Positions 16,965 through 25,518 are shown, numbered from the stretch's first letter. The stretch is 37,496 nt of DNA from Verrucomicrobiota bacterium (GCA_030834165.1 JAURFU010000017.1:1-37496), one strand, 5' to 3'. Made by a program: numbers and translations. The notes: a model not told the origin generated them from the sequence alone.

Positions 16965-17996
16965 TCAGAAATCCCAGCGATGGGACGACGGGACCCACTG
17001 GTAGCCCTTGCGGCCGTTGGGGACGACCACGCCCAGGCCGGGCCAGGGGAGGTGGAAGCCGTAGGCGCGCTCCTTGGTGGCCGCGATCTCGGCGAAGACC
17101 TTCTTGCGGGTCGCGATGGCCACTTCCGGATGGTGGTCGAAGTCGATGAACCAGTTCGGGTCCTCGAGCATCAGCACGTGGTTATGGGCGAGGTCCGAGA
17201 TGTGGAGCAGGGAGTCGTTGCCCGACTTGATGCGGAAGATCGCGTGGCCGTCGGTGTGGCCCGGGGCGGCGAGGATCGTGATCGCGCCGTCGAGGATCTG
17301 GTCGCCGTCCTTGTGGATGACCAGGTTGGGCTGGAGCGTGTCGAACGAACCGCGGACGTTGCGGATCATGCCCTTGATGTCGTCGGTGCGGTGCGACTTG
17401 GAGAAGTCGGGCTCCTTGCCGCGCCAGAAGTCGACCTCCTCCTTGAGGACGTGGACGGCCGCGTTGGGGAAGAGGATCTTGCCGCCGCTGGCGAGGCCGC
17501 CGATGTGGTCGATGTGCGAGTGGCTGAGGAGGGCGTGGGTGACGTCCTTGAACTCGATGCCGATGCTGTCCATCGCGTCGGCGAGCCAGCCCCACGTGGC
17601 GTTCTTGTGAGGGCCGAAGCCGGCGTCGACGAGGATGACCTCCTTGTCCTTACGCAGGAGCAGGATGTTCACGTAGAGGGTCATGTCGTCCGGGCGCTCG
17701 CCGAGGGCCACGAGGGCCTTGGTCATCTCGGCGCGTTCGGCCGGCGGCCACATCTTCTTGGTCACGCCCTGCTTGAAGGTGCCGAAGCCGTCGCTGATGG
17801 ACCAGGCCTCGAACTTGCCGATGGCGAACTTGTAGATGTAAGGATTCGAGATGACCTTCTTCGGGATCGGGTTGCCCGCGGCGTCGGTCGCGGCCTGGGC
17901 GGCGGCGAGTCCGGCCGGGAGGCTGAGGGCGGCGAAGGCGGCGCCGAGGCTGCCGAGGAAGTTGCGGCGGGAGTTTTCGGGGAGGGGCTTTTCCAT
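16965..17996 (-). CDS. Tat-exported metallo-beta-lactamase-fold hydrolase
   Basis: Started at MEKPLPENSRRNFLG, the protein has 343 residues with a twin-arginine signal (SRRNFLGSLGAAFAALSLPAGLA, about 9-31), so it is exported folded. The frame is open for nine codons upstream without support. The metal motif HSHIDH is at 159-164, with further ligands His in APGHTDGH (about 252-259) and Asp in LLHISDLAHN (about 273). The overall form resembles the quorum-quenching lactonase and related MBL families, with ILVDAGFGPH before the metal site. Substrate is unknown. It lies between rseP and ispG on the same strand, with a four-copy 8-mer array (18018-18052) just upstream of its start. Confidence 0.9.
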   Translation of the reverse strand: MEKPLPENSRRNFLGSLGAAFAALSLPAGLAAAQAATDAAGNPIPKKVISNPYIYKFAIGKFEAWSISDGFGTFKQGVTKKMWPPAERAEMTKALVALGERPDDMTLYVNILLLRKDKEVILVDAGFGPHKNATWGWLADAMDSIGIEFKDVTHALLSHSHIDHIGGLASGGKILFPNAAVHVLKEEVDFWRGKEPDFSKSHRTDDIKGMIRNVRGSFDTLQPNLVIHKDGDQILDGAITILAAPGHTDGHAIFRIKSGNDSLLHISDLAHNHVLMLEDPNWFIDFDHHPEVAIATRKKVFAEIAATKERAYGFHLPWPGLGVVVPNGRKGYQWVPSSHRWDF

Positions 17997-18017
17997 GAGG
18001 GTATGCGGTGAGATAAG

Positions 18018-18052
18018 GTGCAAACGTGCAAAAGTGCAAACGTGTAAAAGTG
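18018..18052. repeat. GTGCAAAN 8-mer array, copy D
   Basis: Four tandem 8-mers with period 8 (GTGCAAAC, GTGCAAAA, GTGCAAAC, GTGTAAAA). Here there is no hairpin or opposed block. It begins 22 nt upstream of the Tat-hydrolase start, in the spacer behind rseP. Confidence 0.75.
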
Positions 18053-18059
18053 ACCCAAG

Positions 18060-18154
18060 GGGTAGGGGCGGGGGGCAGGTGAGGGCGAGGCTGATTACTG
18101 GCCCAACACCTAACCCTACCCCTGTCCCTATCCCTGCCGAGCCTCAGGCTCGGC
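18060..18154. repeat. Degenerate REP-like tract ending in a hairpin at the rseP stop
   Basis: GGGTAGGGGCGGGG at the left and CCTAACCCTACCCCTG at the right face each other across about 40 nt. The tract ends with a perfect palindrome GCCGAGCC-TCA-GGCTCGGC (18136-18154) that touches the rseP stop codon (18155-18157). No gene is seen. It is probably a decayed BIME plus a 3'-end hairpin. Confidence 0.55.
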
Positions 18155-19993
18155 TCACTTCTTCGCGCCGAAATCCTGCGGCTTGTAGACGTGGCGTTCC
18201 AGGAGCTGTTGCTTGAGCTGGAGCTCGCTGTCGCCGGAGCAGCGGCGGACGTCGTGCAGGATGATGTAGGCCATCAGGGAGAGCAGCAGGGCCATGAAGG
18301 TATATTGCAGGATGACGACCGCCTTGTTGCTCAGTATCCCCTTGGTGAAACGCTGGATCGTGGCGATGAGCATGTGGCCCCCGTCGAGGACCGGGATCGG
18401 CATGAGGTTGAGCACCGCGAGGTTCAGGTTGATCAGCACCGTGAACCAGAGCACCCGGCGGATGTCTTCCGACAGGTTGTAGTAGGTCTTCGTGATCGAG
18501 ATGACCGAGGCCAGCTGTTTGACCTGGATGTCCGAACCGCGGTCGAAGAGCCGGCCGAGGGTCGTGAAGGTCGACTTCACGATGCCGGCGCACGTCTCCC
18601 AGGGATTACGGTAGGCGAGCTCGGTGCGGGCGGCGTAACGGATCCCGACCTGGGCGTGCTGGACGGGCTGCTTGTCGACGGCTTGGGCCTTCCGGAGGGT
18701 CAGGTTGCCCGCCTCGCCGTTGGCCCGTTTCCAGTAAAGCGTCAGGTCGCGCGGCGTGCGTCCGACGGCCTCCACCAGCCCGGCGAGCGAACGGACGGAG
18801 ACGATCTGCTCCTTGCCGTCGACCTTGTCGACGATCGTGCCGATCCTCAGCGTCTCCGCCAGGGCGGGGTCGTCGGGCGAGACGCCCAGCACCATCAGCT
18901 GGTCGCGGACGGCCTCGGGATCCTTGGAGAGAAGGTCGCGGGTCGCGGGTACGAGGATGAGCGAGCGAAGCTTGGTCTCTCCGTAGGCGATGATGCTGAC
19001 CGGATTGACGGTGGTCGTGACCTGCGGGGTCACCACCGCCGTCGTGTTAACGCCGTCGGCCTGCTCGACGAGCAGCGTCCGCGGTTTCGCGCCGTCCCTG
19101 CGGAGGAGCTCGCGGAATTCGACCGTGTTGTTCAAAGGGACGCCGTCCATCGAGAGGATCCGGTCGCCGGCCTTGAGCCCGGCCTTCTCGGCCGGAGAGC
19201 CGGGCGTGACCGCTCCCACGATGACGGCGGTACGGGGCTGGATGCCGGCCATGCGGACGCGGTCCCCGGAGTGGGCGTTGATCTCGACGCGGGCGGGCTG
19301 CACCACGAATTCCAGGACCTCGCCGTGGCGTTCGACCTTGAAGGTCGCCGTAGGGTTGCCTTGCGAATCCCGGCGGTTGCCCAGCATCACCGCTTCGCTG
19401 ATCTGATTGAAGCTGCCCACTTCGACGTCGTCGACCGCCAGCACCTTGTCGCCCGAGCGCAGGCCGGCCTTGAAGGCCGGGCCGGGGATGGTGGCGCCGA
19501 GGCCGAGTTCCGCGAGGTGGTCGGAACTGGTGACGATCTGCGGGGGGACGTAGCCGATGACGGTGGAGGTGCTGCCGGCGGGCACGGGCATGCCCGTGAC
19601 CCAGAGCACGCAGGCGAGGACGAACGCGAAGATGACGTTGAAGACCGCGCCCATGACCGAGACGATCATCTTGTCGGCGTAGGAGATCTTCGGCAGCTGC
19701 TCGGCGTCCTCGCTGCTGGCGCCTTCGATGCCTTCCATGTCGGCGAGCTGCGGCAGGGCGACGTAGCCGCCGAGCGGGATGATCGAGACGCGGTAGTCGA
19801 CCCCGTCCTTGCCGGTCCAGCCGAAGAGGCGCGGGCCGAAGCCGATCGAGAAACGCTCGATCTTCAGGCCACGCCTGCGCGCGGCGAGGAAATGGCCGAG
19901 CTCGTGCACGAAGATCGATCCTCCGAAGAAGACGGCCACGAGGGCCAGGCCCCAGAGGGAGCCGAGGAGGTCGCCGAAAGAAAGGTTGTCCAT
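18155..19993 (-). CDS. rseP: Site-2 protease of the RseP family
   Basis: The 612-residue intramembrane zinc protease cleaves membrane-embedded regulators such as anti-sigma factors, and signal peptide remnants. The zinc motif HELGH is at 30-34 in the first membrane span. The third ligand is in NLMPIPVLDGGH (about 529-540) near the C-terminal spans. Between them lie at least two PDZ domains (around GATIPGPAFKAGLRSGDKVLAVDD and VGAVTPGSPAEKAGLKAGDRILSMDG). A further stretch of about 100 residues (VLGVSPDDPALAETLRIGTIV) may be a third, degenerate PDZ. It is about 150 residues longer than E. coli RseP (450). The gene starts 22 nt after dxr ends; dxr-rseP pairing is widespread in bacteria. Confidence 0.96.
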   Translation of the reverse strand: MDNLSFGDLLGSLWGLALVAVFFGGSIFVHELGHFLAARRRGLKIERFSIGFGPRLFGWTGKDGVDYRVSIIPLGGYVALPQLADMEGIEGASSEDAEQLPKISYADKMIVSVMGAVFNVIFAFVLACVLWVTGMPVPAGSTSTVIGYVPPQIVTSSDHLAELGLGATIPGPAFKAGLRSGDKVLAVDDVEVGSFNQISEAVMLGNRRDSQGNPTATFKVERHGEVLEFVVQPARVEINAHSGDRVRMAGIQPRTAVIVGAVTPGSPAEKAGLKAGDRILSMDGVPLNNTVEFRELLRRDGAKPRTLLVEQADGVNTTAVVTPQVTTTVNPVSIIAYGETKLRSLILVPATRDLLSKDPEAVRDQLMVLGVSPDDPALAETLRIGTIVDKVDGKEQIVSVRSLAGLVEAVGRTPRDLTLYWKRANGEAGNLTLRKAQAVDKQPVQHAQVGIRYAARTELAYRNPWETCAGIVKSTFTTLGRLFDRGSDIQVKQLASVISITKTYYNLSEDIRRVLWFTVLINLNLAVLNLMPIPVLDGGHMLIATIQRFTKGILSNKAVVILQYTFMALLLSLMAYIILHDVRRCSGDSELQLKQQLLERHVYKPQDFGAKK

Positions 19994-20015
19994 GAAAGGG
20001 GAGGGTGGGGTTATC

Positions 20016-21185
20016 TCACAGGCCGAGGCCCGGGGCGAGCCCGGACGCGATGAGACGCGACTCGGCGTCGGCGGCGAGGATCTCGTCCAAGGCGGCCGGC
20101 TCGCGGGCCGTAACGGCCGACAGGGTGCGACCGACGAGCTCGGCGATGCCGGTGAAGGGCAGCTTGCCGGCCATGAAGGCTTCCACGGCGACCTCGTTGG
20201 CCGCGTTGAAGACGGCCGGGGCCGTGCCGCCGGTGGCCGCCGCGGCTCGGGCCAGCCCGAGGCACGGATAGCGAGCGGGGTCGGGCGGGGTCATGCCCAG
20301 CGTCAGGGCCTGGGCGAGGTCGAGCCGGGGGGCGGGGCAGGGCAGGCGCTCCGGGAACAGCAGGCAGTCCTGGATCGGATAGGCCATCGAGGGCGGCGAG
20401 AGCAGCGCCTGGAGGCTGCCGTCGGCCAGCGTCACCAAGGAATGGATGATGCTCTGCGGGTGGATGACGACGTCGATGCGGTCGGCGGGGACGTCGAAGA
20501 GCCAGCCCGCTTCGATCACCTCGAGGCCTTTGTTGGCCATCGTCGCGGAATCGATGGTGACCTTCGGGCCCATGCTCCAGTTCGGATGCCGGAGCGCCTG
20601 GTCGGGCGTGACGTGACGGAGGTCGGCGAGCGGCGTGTCGCGGAAGGCGCCGCCGGAAGCGGTGAGGACGAGGCGCGCGATGTCGCCCTTGGGTTTGGCG
20701 CGCAGCAGCTGGTGGATCGCGTTGTGCTCGCTGTCGACGGGCAGCAGGCGCGCGCCGGAGACGCGGGCCGCTTCCGTGACGAACTTGCCGGCGAGCACAA
20801 GGAGTTCCTTGCTCGCGAGGGCGACGTCTTTCCTCGCCTTGAGCGCGGCGAGCGTCGGCGCGAGGCCGGCGGTGCCGACGACGGCGGAGACGACCACCGA
20901 GACTTCGGGCAGGCAGGCGACTTCGGTCAGGCCGGCGAGGCCTTCGAGGATGCGGGTGCCGGCGGGGAAGGCGCCCGAGGCGCGGGCTTCGGCGGCGGCG
21001 GCCGGGTCGGCCAGGGCGACGACCCCGACCCCGAATTCCTTGGCCGGGCCGACGAGTTCGCGCCAACGCGACCGGGCGGCCAGTCCGGCGATGCGCAGCC
21101 GGGACGGGTGGGCCCTCACGACGCTCAGGGTGGTCGTGCCGATGGAGCCGGTGGCTCCGAGGATGGCGATGGCCCGGACGTGCAT
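20016..21185 (-). CDS. dxr: 1-deoxy-D-xylulose 5-phosphate reductoisomerase
   Basis: The 389-residue enzyme makes MEP from DXP with NADPH, the committed step of the MEP pathway. The NADPH motif GATGSIGTTTL is at about 10-20. ALASKELLVLAG, LLPVDSEHNAIHQLL (metal-binding Asp and Glu), TASGGAF and HPNWSMGPKVTIDSATMANKGLE are all intact, as are IHPQSIIHSLV and the C-terminal FNAANEVAVEAF. I chose the ATG at 21185 (MHVRAIAILGATG) as closest to family starts; ATG at 21200 (five residues longer) is almost as good. The frame extends far upstream, but the extension overlaps queF and xerC on the other strand and is rejected. It heads the dxr-rseP pair. Confidence 0.96.
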   Translation of the reverse strand: MHVRAIAILGATGSIGTTTLSVVRAHPSRLRIAGLAARSRWRELVGPAKEFGVGVVALADPAAAAEARASGAFPAGTRILEGLAGLTEVACLPEVSVVVSAVVGTAGLAPTLAALKARKDVALASKELLVLAGKFVTEAARVSGARLLPVDSEHNAIHQLLRAKPKGDIARLVLTASGGAFRDTPLADLRHVTPDQALRHPNWSMGPKVTIDSATMANKGLEVIEAGWLFDVPADRIDVVIHPQSIIHSLVTLADGSLQALLSPPSMAYPIQDCLLFPERLPCPAPRLDLAQALTLGMTPPDPARYPCLGLARAAAATGGTAPAVFNAANEVAVEAFMAGKLPFTGIAELVGRTLSAVTAREPAALDEILAADAESRLIASGLAPGLGL

Positions 21186-21302
21186 GCGGCGTGGGTGCAT
21201 CGAGGCAACCCCGCCGGGCGATGGTGGCAAGCAGTTTGGGTTGCCCCCGGCTTTTCGCCGTTCGACGCTTGTCTCTTTCGTCGGGATAGGTTGCCTGTCC
21301 GC

Positions 21303-21716
21303 ATGGCCACTCAGCCTCAGGACCTCACCGGGCTCTCCCACCTCGGGAACACCCAGAACAAGCCCCAGCAGACGCTGGAGACCTTCCCGAACCGGAACGC
21401 GGGCCGGAACTACACGGTCGAACTCACGACGGAGGAGTTCACCTGCCTCTGCCCGGCGACCGGGCAGCCCGATTTCGCGAAGATCACGATCCGCTACGTG
21501 CCTGGTCCCCGCATCGTCGAGTCGAAGTCCCTCAAGCTTTACTACTGGAGCTACCGCCAGCAGGGCATGTTCCATGAGCACCTGACCAACAAGATCCTCG
21601 ACGACCTCGTCGCGGCCCTCGATCCGGTCTGGTGCCAGGTCACCGGCGCCTTCGGCGTCCGCGGCGGCATCGGCATCACGGTGCGCGCCGAGCACGGCAA
21701 GCAGCCGCAGCCGTGA
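21303..21716 (+). CDS. queF: NADPH-dependent 7-cyano-7-deazaguanine reductase
   Basis: The 137-residue enzyme reduces preQ0 to preQ1 in queuosine synthesis for tRNA wobble modification. It is the short single-domain QueF type. The active site is visible as EEFTCLCPATGQPDF: catalytic Cys at 50 and Asp at 57, both in the expected spacing. The QueF signature ESKSLKLYYWSYR follows at about 79-91, then FHEHLTNKIL. No preQ1 riboswitch fold was recognised in the 117 nt between dxr and this start. The next gene, xerC, overlaps its stop by 4 nt (GTGA), so the two are translationally coupled. Confidence 0.96.
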   Translation: MATQPQDLTGLSHLGNTQNKPQQTLETFPNRNAGRNYTVELTTEEFTCLCPATGQPDFAKITIRYVPGPRIVESKSLKLYYWSYRQQGMFHEHLTNKILDDLVAALDPVWCQVTGAFGVRGGIGITVRAEHGKQPQP

Positions 21717-22654
21717 AGCGTCGCCCCGTCCAGCCGGACGTCGGGGAACCGACGTATTGGCCGGGCTCAGCCCAGGTCTCCGACTTCCTGACGCGTCAGC
21801 TCGCGGGACGTCGGCTGGCCGCGCGTTCATGCCTGACCTACGGGCGTTCGCTCAAGGGCTTCGCGCGGTGGATGCAGTCCAACGGCGGCTGGGACGGCGA
21901 CTGGTCCAAGCTCAGCGCCCGCAACCTGCGCGACTTCGTGATCGAGCGCCAGGGCACGCATGACCGCCGTTCGGTGCACAACCAGGTCTCGGCCCTGCGC
22001 GCCTTCCTCGCCGACCTCCGCGAGCGCGGCGGCATCACCACGACGCCGGCCGCCGGCCTCGTGCTGCCCAAGCTGCCGAAATCATTGCCTAAGTTCCTGA
22101 CCGAGGCGCAGGCCGACGCGTTGCTGGACGCCGCGGAAGATTCCGGGAAAGACGACCCGCAGGAGGCCGCGCGCGACCTGGCCGTCCTCGAACTGCTCTA
22201 CGGCGGCGGCCTGCGCGTGTCCGAACTCTGCGGCCTCGACGGCGCCGACCTCGACCTCGGCTCCGGCCTCGTGCGCCTGATGGGCAAAGGCTCGAAGGAG
22301 CGCGTCGTGCCCGTCGGCGACGCCGCCGTGGCCGCCGTGAAGGCCTATCTCGCCCTGCGCGGCGCGCCGGCCCGCGGCGAAGCGCTGCTGCTCGCCGCCC
22401 GCGGCGGACGGCTCCATCCGCGCGCGGTGCAGCTGATGCTGAAGCGCAAGCTCGCGGCCGCCGGCCTGCCGGCGGACCTCACCCCGCACAAGCTGCGCCA
22501 CGCCTGCGCGACGCACCTGCTCTCCAACGGCGCCGACCTCCGTCTCGTCCAGGAGCAGCTCGGCCATTCGTCCCTTTCGACCACGCAGATCTACACGCAC
22601 CTCAGCGTCGCCAAGCTCCGCGAGGTCCATCGCAAGTCGCACCCGCGGGCCTGA
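21713..22654 (+). CDS. xerC: Tyrosine recombinase, XerC/XerD family
   Basis: With the GTG start at 21713, which overlaps the queF stop, the protein has 313 residues, standard for XerC/XerD. An earlier in-frame start is rejected because it would lie deep within queF. The N-terminal SAM-like DNA-binding domain (about 20-105) is followed by the catalytic domain. All six catalytic residues are present: Arg168 (GLRVSEL), Lys192 (GKGSKER), His259 and Arg262 (HKLRH), His285 (LGHSS) and Tyr294 (IYTH). The spacing fits chromosome-dimer resolution recombinases better than integrases. No phage or integron features lie nearby. Whether it is XerC or XerD proper cannot be told. Confidence 0.93.
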   Translation: MKRRPVQPDVGEPTYWPGSAQVSDFLTRQLAGRRLAARSCLTYGRSLKGFARWMQSNGGWDGDWSKLSARNLRDFVIERQGTHDRRSVHNQVSALRAFLADLRERGGITTTPAAGLVLPKLPKSLPKFLTEAQADALLDAAEDSGKDDPQEAARDLAVLELLYGGGLRVSELCGLDGADLDLGSGLVRLMGKGSKERVVPVGDAAVAAVKAYLALRGAPARGEALLLAARGGRLHPRAVQLMLKRKLAAAGLPADLTPHKLRHACATHLLSNGADLRLVQEQLGHSSLSTTQIYTHLSVAKLREVHRKSHPRA

Positions 22655-22702
22655 ACCGCTGATTCGCCTCGCCTCCGCGGGGCGGCCGGAACATCGTGCC
22701 GC

Positions 22703-23572
22703 GTGCTCGTCGAAGCCGCCCAAGCGAAGCTGAACCTCTCGCTGGCCATCACCGGCCGGAGGGCGGATGGCTTCCACGAACTCGTCAGCCTCGTGGCGCC
22801 GATCGCGCTCGCCGACACGCTCGCGCTCGACGTCGGCCGTCCGCTCGCCCTTACGTGCGACGACCCGGCGTTGCCGGTCGACGGCGCGAACCTCGTGCTC
22901 AAGGCCGCGGCCGCCTACGCGCGTCGCCGTCCGTCCGCGCCGACCGGGCATTTCCATCTCAGCAAGAAGGTGCCGCATGGCGCCGGACTCGGCGGGGGCA
23001 GCGCCGACGCCGCCGCGGCGCTGCGTCTGCTCGACCGCGCGTCGGGCGATCCGCTCGGTCCCGAGGCGCTCGAAGCGCTCGCGGCCGAAGTCGGTTCCGA
23101 CTGTCCTTTCTTCGTGCGCGGGCACGCCGCGGTCATGCGGGGCAGGGGAGAGCGCCTGACGGTCCTGCCGGACGCCGCCCGCGCCGCCTTGGCAGGCCGC
23201 CCGGTCGTCATCGCGAAGCCGCCTTTCGGCGTGCCCACCCCCGAGGCCTACGGCTTGCTCGCCAAGGCCGGCAAATATCGCCCGACGGCCCAAGCCGAAG
23301 CCGAAATCGCGGCTTGGATCGGAAGCCCCTCCGCCGATCCCGCCGGACTGGGTAACGACCTGGCCATTCCGGTCTTCGCCAAATATGTCGCCTTGCCGGC
23401 CGGACTGGCGTCGCTCCGCCGCGTCACCGGGGCGGTTTGGCATCTGACCGGCAGCGGCAGCGCCTGTTTCGCCTGGGTGAAGGACGGTTTCGACCAAGCC
23501 GGCTTGCGCGCGGACGTGCGTAGGGTCTGGGGGGCCGGGGCTTGGGTGACGGAGACCGTTATTTCGGCTTAG
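22703..23572 (+). CDS. ispE: 4-diphosphocytidyl-2-C-methyl-D-erythritol kinase
   Basis: The 289-residue GHMP kinase phosphorylates CDP-ME in the MEP pathway. The start is GTG, giving [27 protein letters not shown], which matches the family opening with its catalytic Lys and the DGFHE substrate loop. The ATP-binding glycine loop [17 protein letters not shown] is at about 92-108. [20 protein letters not shown] carries the catalytic Asp region, and [11 protein letters not shown] is the third GHMP motif. It lies 48 nt after xerC on the same strand. It is the fourth MEP gene in the window. Length is normal. Confidence 0.96.
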   Translation: MLVEAAQAKLNLSLAITGRRADGFHELVSLVAPIALADTLALDVGRPLALTCDDPALPVDGANLVLKAAAAYARRRPSAPTGHFHLSKKVPHGAGLGGGSADAAAALRLLDRASGDPLGPEALEALAAEVGSDCPFFVRGHAAVMRGRGERLTVLPDAARAALAGRPVVIAKPPFGVPTPEAYGLLAKAGKYRPTAQAEAEIAAWIGSPSADPAGLGNDLAIPVFAKYVALPAGLASLRRVTGAVWHLTGSGSACFAWVKDGFDQAGLRADVRRVWGAGAWVTETVISA

Positions 23573-23625
23573 TTTCGGCTTTACTGTCGGCCACCGGGTC
23601 GCCAAGTTGCGATTCACTATCACCC

Positions 23626-23724
23626 ATGGGAAGCCTCAAGAAGAAGCGTCGTCTGAAGATGAACAAGCACAAGCGCCGCAAGCGCTCGAAGGAAAATCGC
23701 CATAAGAAGCGTCTCTGGGGCTGA
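23626..23724 (+). CDS. AURKAIP1/COX24-domain small basic protein (mS38-like)
   Basis: The 32-residue protein starts at ATG 23626 and is almost entirely Lys, Arg and His: [18 protein letters not shown], then [14 protein letters not shown]. This matches the short bacterial members of the AURKAIP1/COX24 family (Pfam DUF1713). Its mitochondrial relative mS38 is a ribosomal small-subunit protein, so a ribosomal or ribosome-associated role is likely. The frame is open upstream, but that extension would overlap ispE. A perfect intrinsic terminator follows 22 nt after the stop, and ribosomal protein bL33 is next, which supports a translation role. No Shine-Dalgarno motif (TTCACTATCACCC). Confidence 0.85.
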   Translation: MGSLKKKRRLKMNKHKRRKRSKENRHKKRLWG

Positions 23725-23746
23725 TTGACCCCACCTTCGGTCCGAT

Positions 23747-23779
23747 CCGGGCGGCTCAAAAGGCCGCCCGGCTCTTTTT
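23747..23779 (+). terminator. Rho-independent terminator after the mS38-like gene
   Basis: Perfect 9-bp stem CCGGGCGGC (23747-23755) with GCCGCCCGG (23763-23771), a 7-nt A-rich loop and then CTCTTTTT. It ends the small-protein transcript and separates it from rpmG. Confidence 0.9.
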
Positions 23780-23836
23780 CGGGCTTGCTCCGACCTGACC
23801 CGTTCCCAAACCTCGACCTTCCAACCGACTCAGACC

Positions 23837-24007
23837 ATGCCCCGCGAAATCGTCATCATCGAATGCACCGAAGCCCGTAAGGAGGGCAAGCGCCCTTCCC
23901 GTTACATGACCACCCGTAACAAGAAGCTTTCCCAGGAGAAGGTGGAGCTCAAGAAGTACAACCCCTCCATGCGCCGTCACACGCTGCATAAGGAGATCAA
24001 GGGCTAA
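23837..24007 (+). CDS. rpmG: Large ribosomal subunit protein bL33
   Basis: The 56-residue protein begins [17 protein letters not shown] and ends [13 protein letters not shown], with the typical ELKKYNP block before it. It is the zinc-free (C-minus) type: the four Cys of the zinc ribbon are absent, with Ala-Arg and Asn-Pro-Ser-Met in their places; only Cys10 remains. C-minus bL33 needs no zinc, so it is not expected to be zinc-sparing regulated if it is the sole copy. It has terminators on both sides (23747-23779 and 24028-24067), so it is a single-gene transcript with its own, unseen promoter in 23780-23836. Confidence 0.96.
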   Translation: MPREIVIIECTEARKEGKRPSRYMTTRNKKLSQEKVELKKYNPSMRRHTLHKEIKG

Positions 24008-24027
24008 GCTTCCGATCCTCCCCAGCC

Positions 24028-24067
24028 AGAAGGGCCGGCCGCAGCGATGCGAGCCGGCCCTTCTGTT
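24028..24067. terminator. Bidirectional terminator between rpmG and the 24090 gene
   Basis: Perfect 12-bp stem AGAAGGGCCGGC (24028-24039) with GCCGGCCCTTCT (24053-24064), 13-nt loop, then GTTT on the plus strand. It sits between convergent genes and could serve both, although neither strand has a long T-run. Confidence 0.75.
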
Positions 24068-24089
24068 TGGCGGGGGAAGCGGGTCGGCG

Positions 24090-24311
24090 TCAGGCGGCCT
24101 TGCCGCCGCGGCGCAGCTGACGCCAGCGCGCTCGGTGGTGGCGGGTCCAGTCGAGCAGGGCGCGCTCGAAGCCGATGTCGCAGCCGGCCTTCTCGGATTC
24201 GATCCACTTGTGCCGCAGGATCTCCTCACGCTCCGCCAGGAACTCCGCGTAGAGCGAAGAACGCGCGGCCAGGTCGGCGGCGGGCTTCAGCTCGGACGGG
24301 TCTTCTCTCAT
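24090..24311 (-). CDS. Small conserved-looking protein of unknown function
   Basis: Started at MREDPSELKPAADL, the protein has 73 residues; an upstream in-frame ATG (13 codons earlier) looks less likely. It is soluble, helical and highly charged. The core reads EREEILRHKWIESE, then GCDIGFERALLDWTRHHRARW. This Lys/Arg-Trp...Ser-Glu...Asp-Ile-Gly...Ala-Leu-x-Asp-Trp pattern looks familiar from the tail of larger DUF4032-like proteins, but I cannot name a family. It starts 58 nt after the mrp stop on the same strand, so it may share the mrp transcript. Codon use is like its neighbours. Confidence 0.7.
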   Translation of the reverse strand: MREDPSELKPAADLAARSSLYAEFLAEREEILRHKWIESEKAGCDIGFERALLDWTRHHRARWRQLRRGGKAA

Positions 24312-24369
24312 GCTGGACTTTGTTTTGAGCGAAAAACACCCACGTGGCAAGCCGGAGGCTGGCCGCTTT

Positions 24370-25455
24370 TTACGACGCCTTTTGCAGGCCGTTGAGGACC
24401 GTCAGGCCGATCGAGCGGAAGACGCGGGCCGGATTGCCGTCCGGATGGCTGATCACCACGGGGATGCCGTGGTCTCCGCCCTGCCGGATGGCCGGGTCCA
24501 GGGGGACTTCGCCCAGCAGGATCGCATCCAGCGCCGTGGCGACCTTGAGGCCGCCGCCTTGGCCGAAAAGGTGCTGGCGGGAGCCATCGGCGCCCTCCAG
24601 GAAGCTCATGTTCTCGGCCACGCCGAGGATCGGGACGCCGACCTTGGCGAACATCGCGGCGCCGCGGAGGGCCACCGAGACCGCGGCGGTCTGGGGGGTG
24701 GTCACGATGATGGCGCCGCTCAGGGCCATCGACTGGGCGATCGAGAGCTGGGCGTCGCCCGTGCCGGGAGGGAGGTCGATCAGGAGCACGTCCAGTTCGC
24801 CCCAGCGCACGTTCGAGGCGAACTGGGAGATCGTCTTCATGATCATCGGGCCGCGCCAGACGACGGGGGCGTCGGCGTCGATGAGCAGGCCCATGGACAT
24901 CACCTTCACGCCGAAGTTCTCCAGCGGGATGAGGGTGTCGCCTTCCAGCATCGGCCGGGCGTTGACCCCGATCATCAGGGGGACCGACGGGCCGTAGATG
25001 TCGCAGTCCATCAGGCCGACCCGGCCGGGGCGGCCCCGCTCGGCGAGATCGCGGGCGAGGGCGCAGGCCAGGTTGACGGCGAAGGTGGACTTGCCGACCC
25101 CGCCCTTGCCGCTGGCGACGGCGATGATGTGCTTCACCCGGCCGACGCCGGCGTCGCCGGGCAGCTTGGCAGGGGTCGAAGGGGCCGCGGCCGCAGGGGC
25201 TCCTTTCGGGACGGTGACGGTAATGGCGATCTCGGGCCGGCGGGCGCCGAGGTCCGTCAGCACGGCCTCGATGTCGGCGTAGAGTTTCTTCGGGACTTCG
25301 GGATCGGCGCTGGTCACGGCCAGTCCGACGCTCACCTTGCCTTCGAGGGTCACCTCGATGCCCTTGACGAGGCCGAACGAGACGATGTCCCGGCTGTAGC
25401 CAGGATAACGGACCTGACCGAGGGCCTTCTGGACGGATTCCTTATCGAGCGGCAT
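24370..25455 (-). CDS. Mrp/ApbC family iron-sulfur cluster carrier ATPase, CxxC absent
   Basis: The 361-residue protein has an N-terminal MIP18/DUF59 domain (about 4-82), an Ala/Pro linker, and a deviant Walker A P-loop GKGGVGKST (116-124). DCDIYGPSVP, DLPPGTGD and TTPQTAAVSVALRGAAMF are the usual Mrp blocks. Mrp proteins bind a bridging [4Fe-4S] cluster at a dimer interface through a CxxC motif just after ENMS. Here that segment is ENMSFLEGADGSRQHLFG (about 281-298) with no cysteine at all. ATP binding should be intact, but the cluster cannot be held in the usual way. It may act as a regulator or carry another cargo. Confidence 0.93.
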   Translation of the reverse strand: MPLDKESVQKALGQVRYPGYSRDIVSFGLVKGIEVTLEGKVSVGLAVTSADPEVPKKLYADIEAVLTDLGARRPEIAITVTVPKGAPAAAAPSTPAKLPGDAGVGRVKHIIAVASGKGGVGKSTFAVNLACALARDLAERGRPGRVGLMDCDIYGPSVPLMIGVNARPMLEGDTLIPLENFGVKVMSMGLLIDADAPVVWRGPMIMKTISQFASNVRWGELDVLLIDLPPGTGDAQLSIAQSMALSGAIIVTTPQTAAVSVALRGAAMFAKVGVPILGVAENMSFLEGADGSRQHLFGQGGGLKVATALDAILLGEVPLDPAIRQGGDHGIPVVISHPDGNPARVFRSIGLTVLNGLQKAS

Positions 25456-25518
25456 CAGCGGGATTGAACTCCCCGCCCCACCTAGGTCAAACTGCTAACC
25501 TTCTAATCCCTTTAACCG

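Noticed and set aside
21186-21302. preQ1 riboswitch upstream of queF
   Set aside because: I saw no compact preQ1-type hairpin with the A-rich tail, and the spacer is short and GC-rich.
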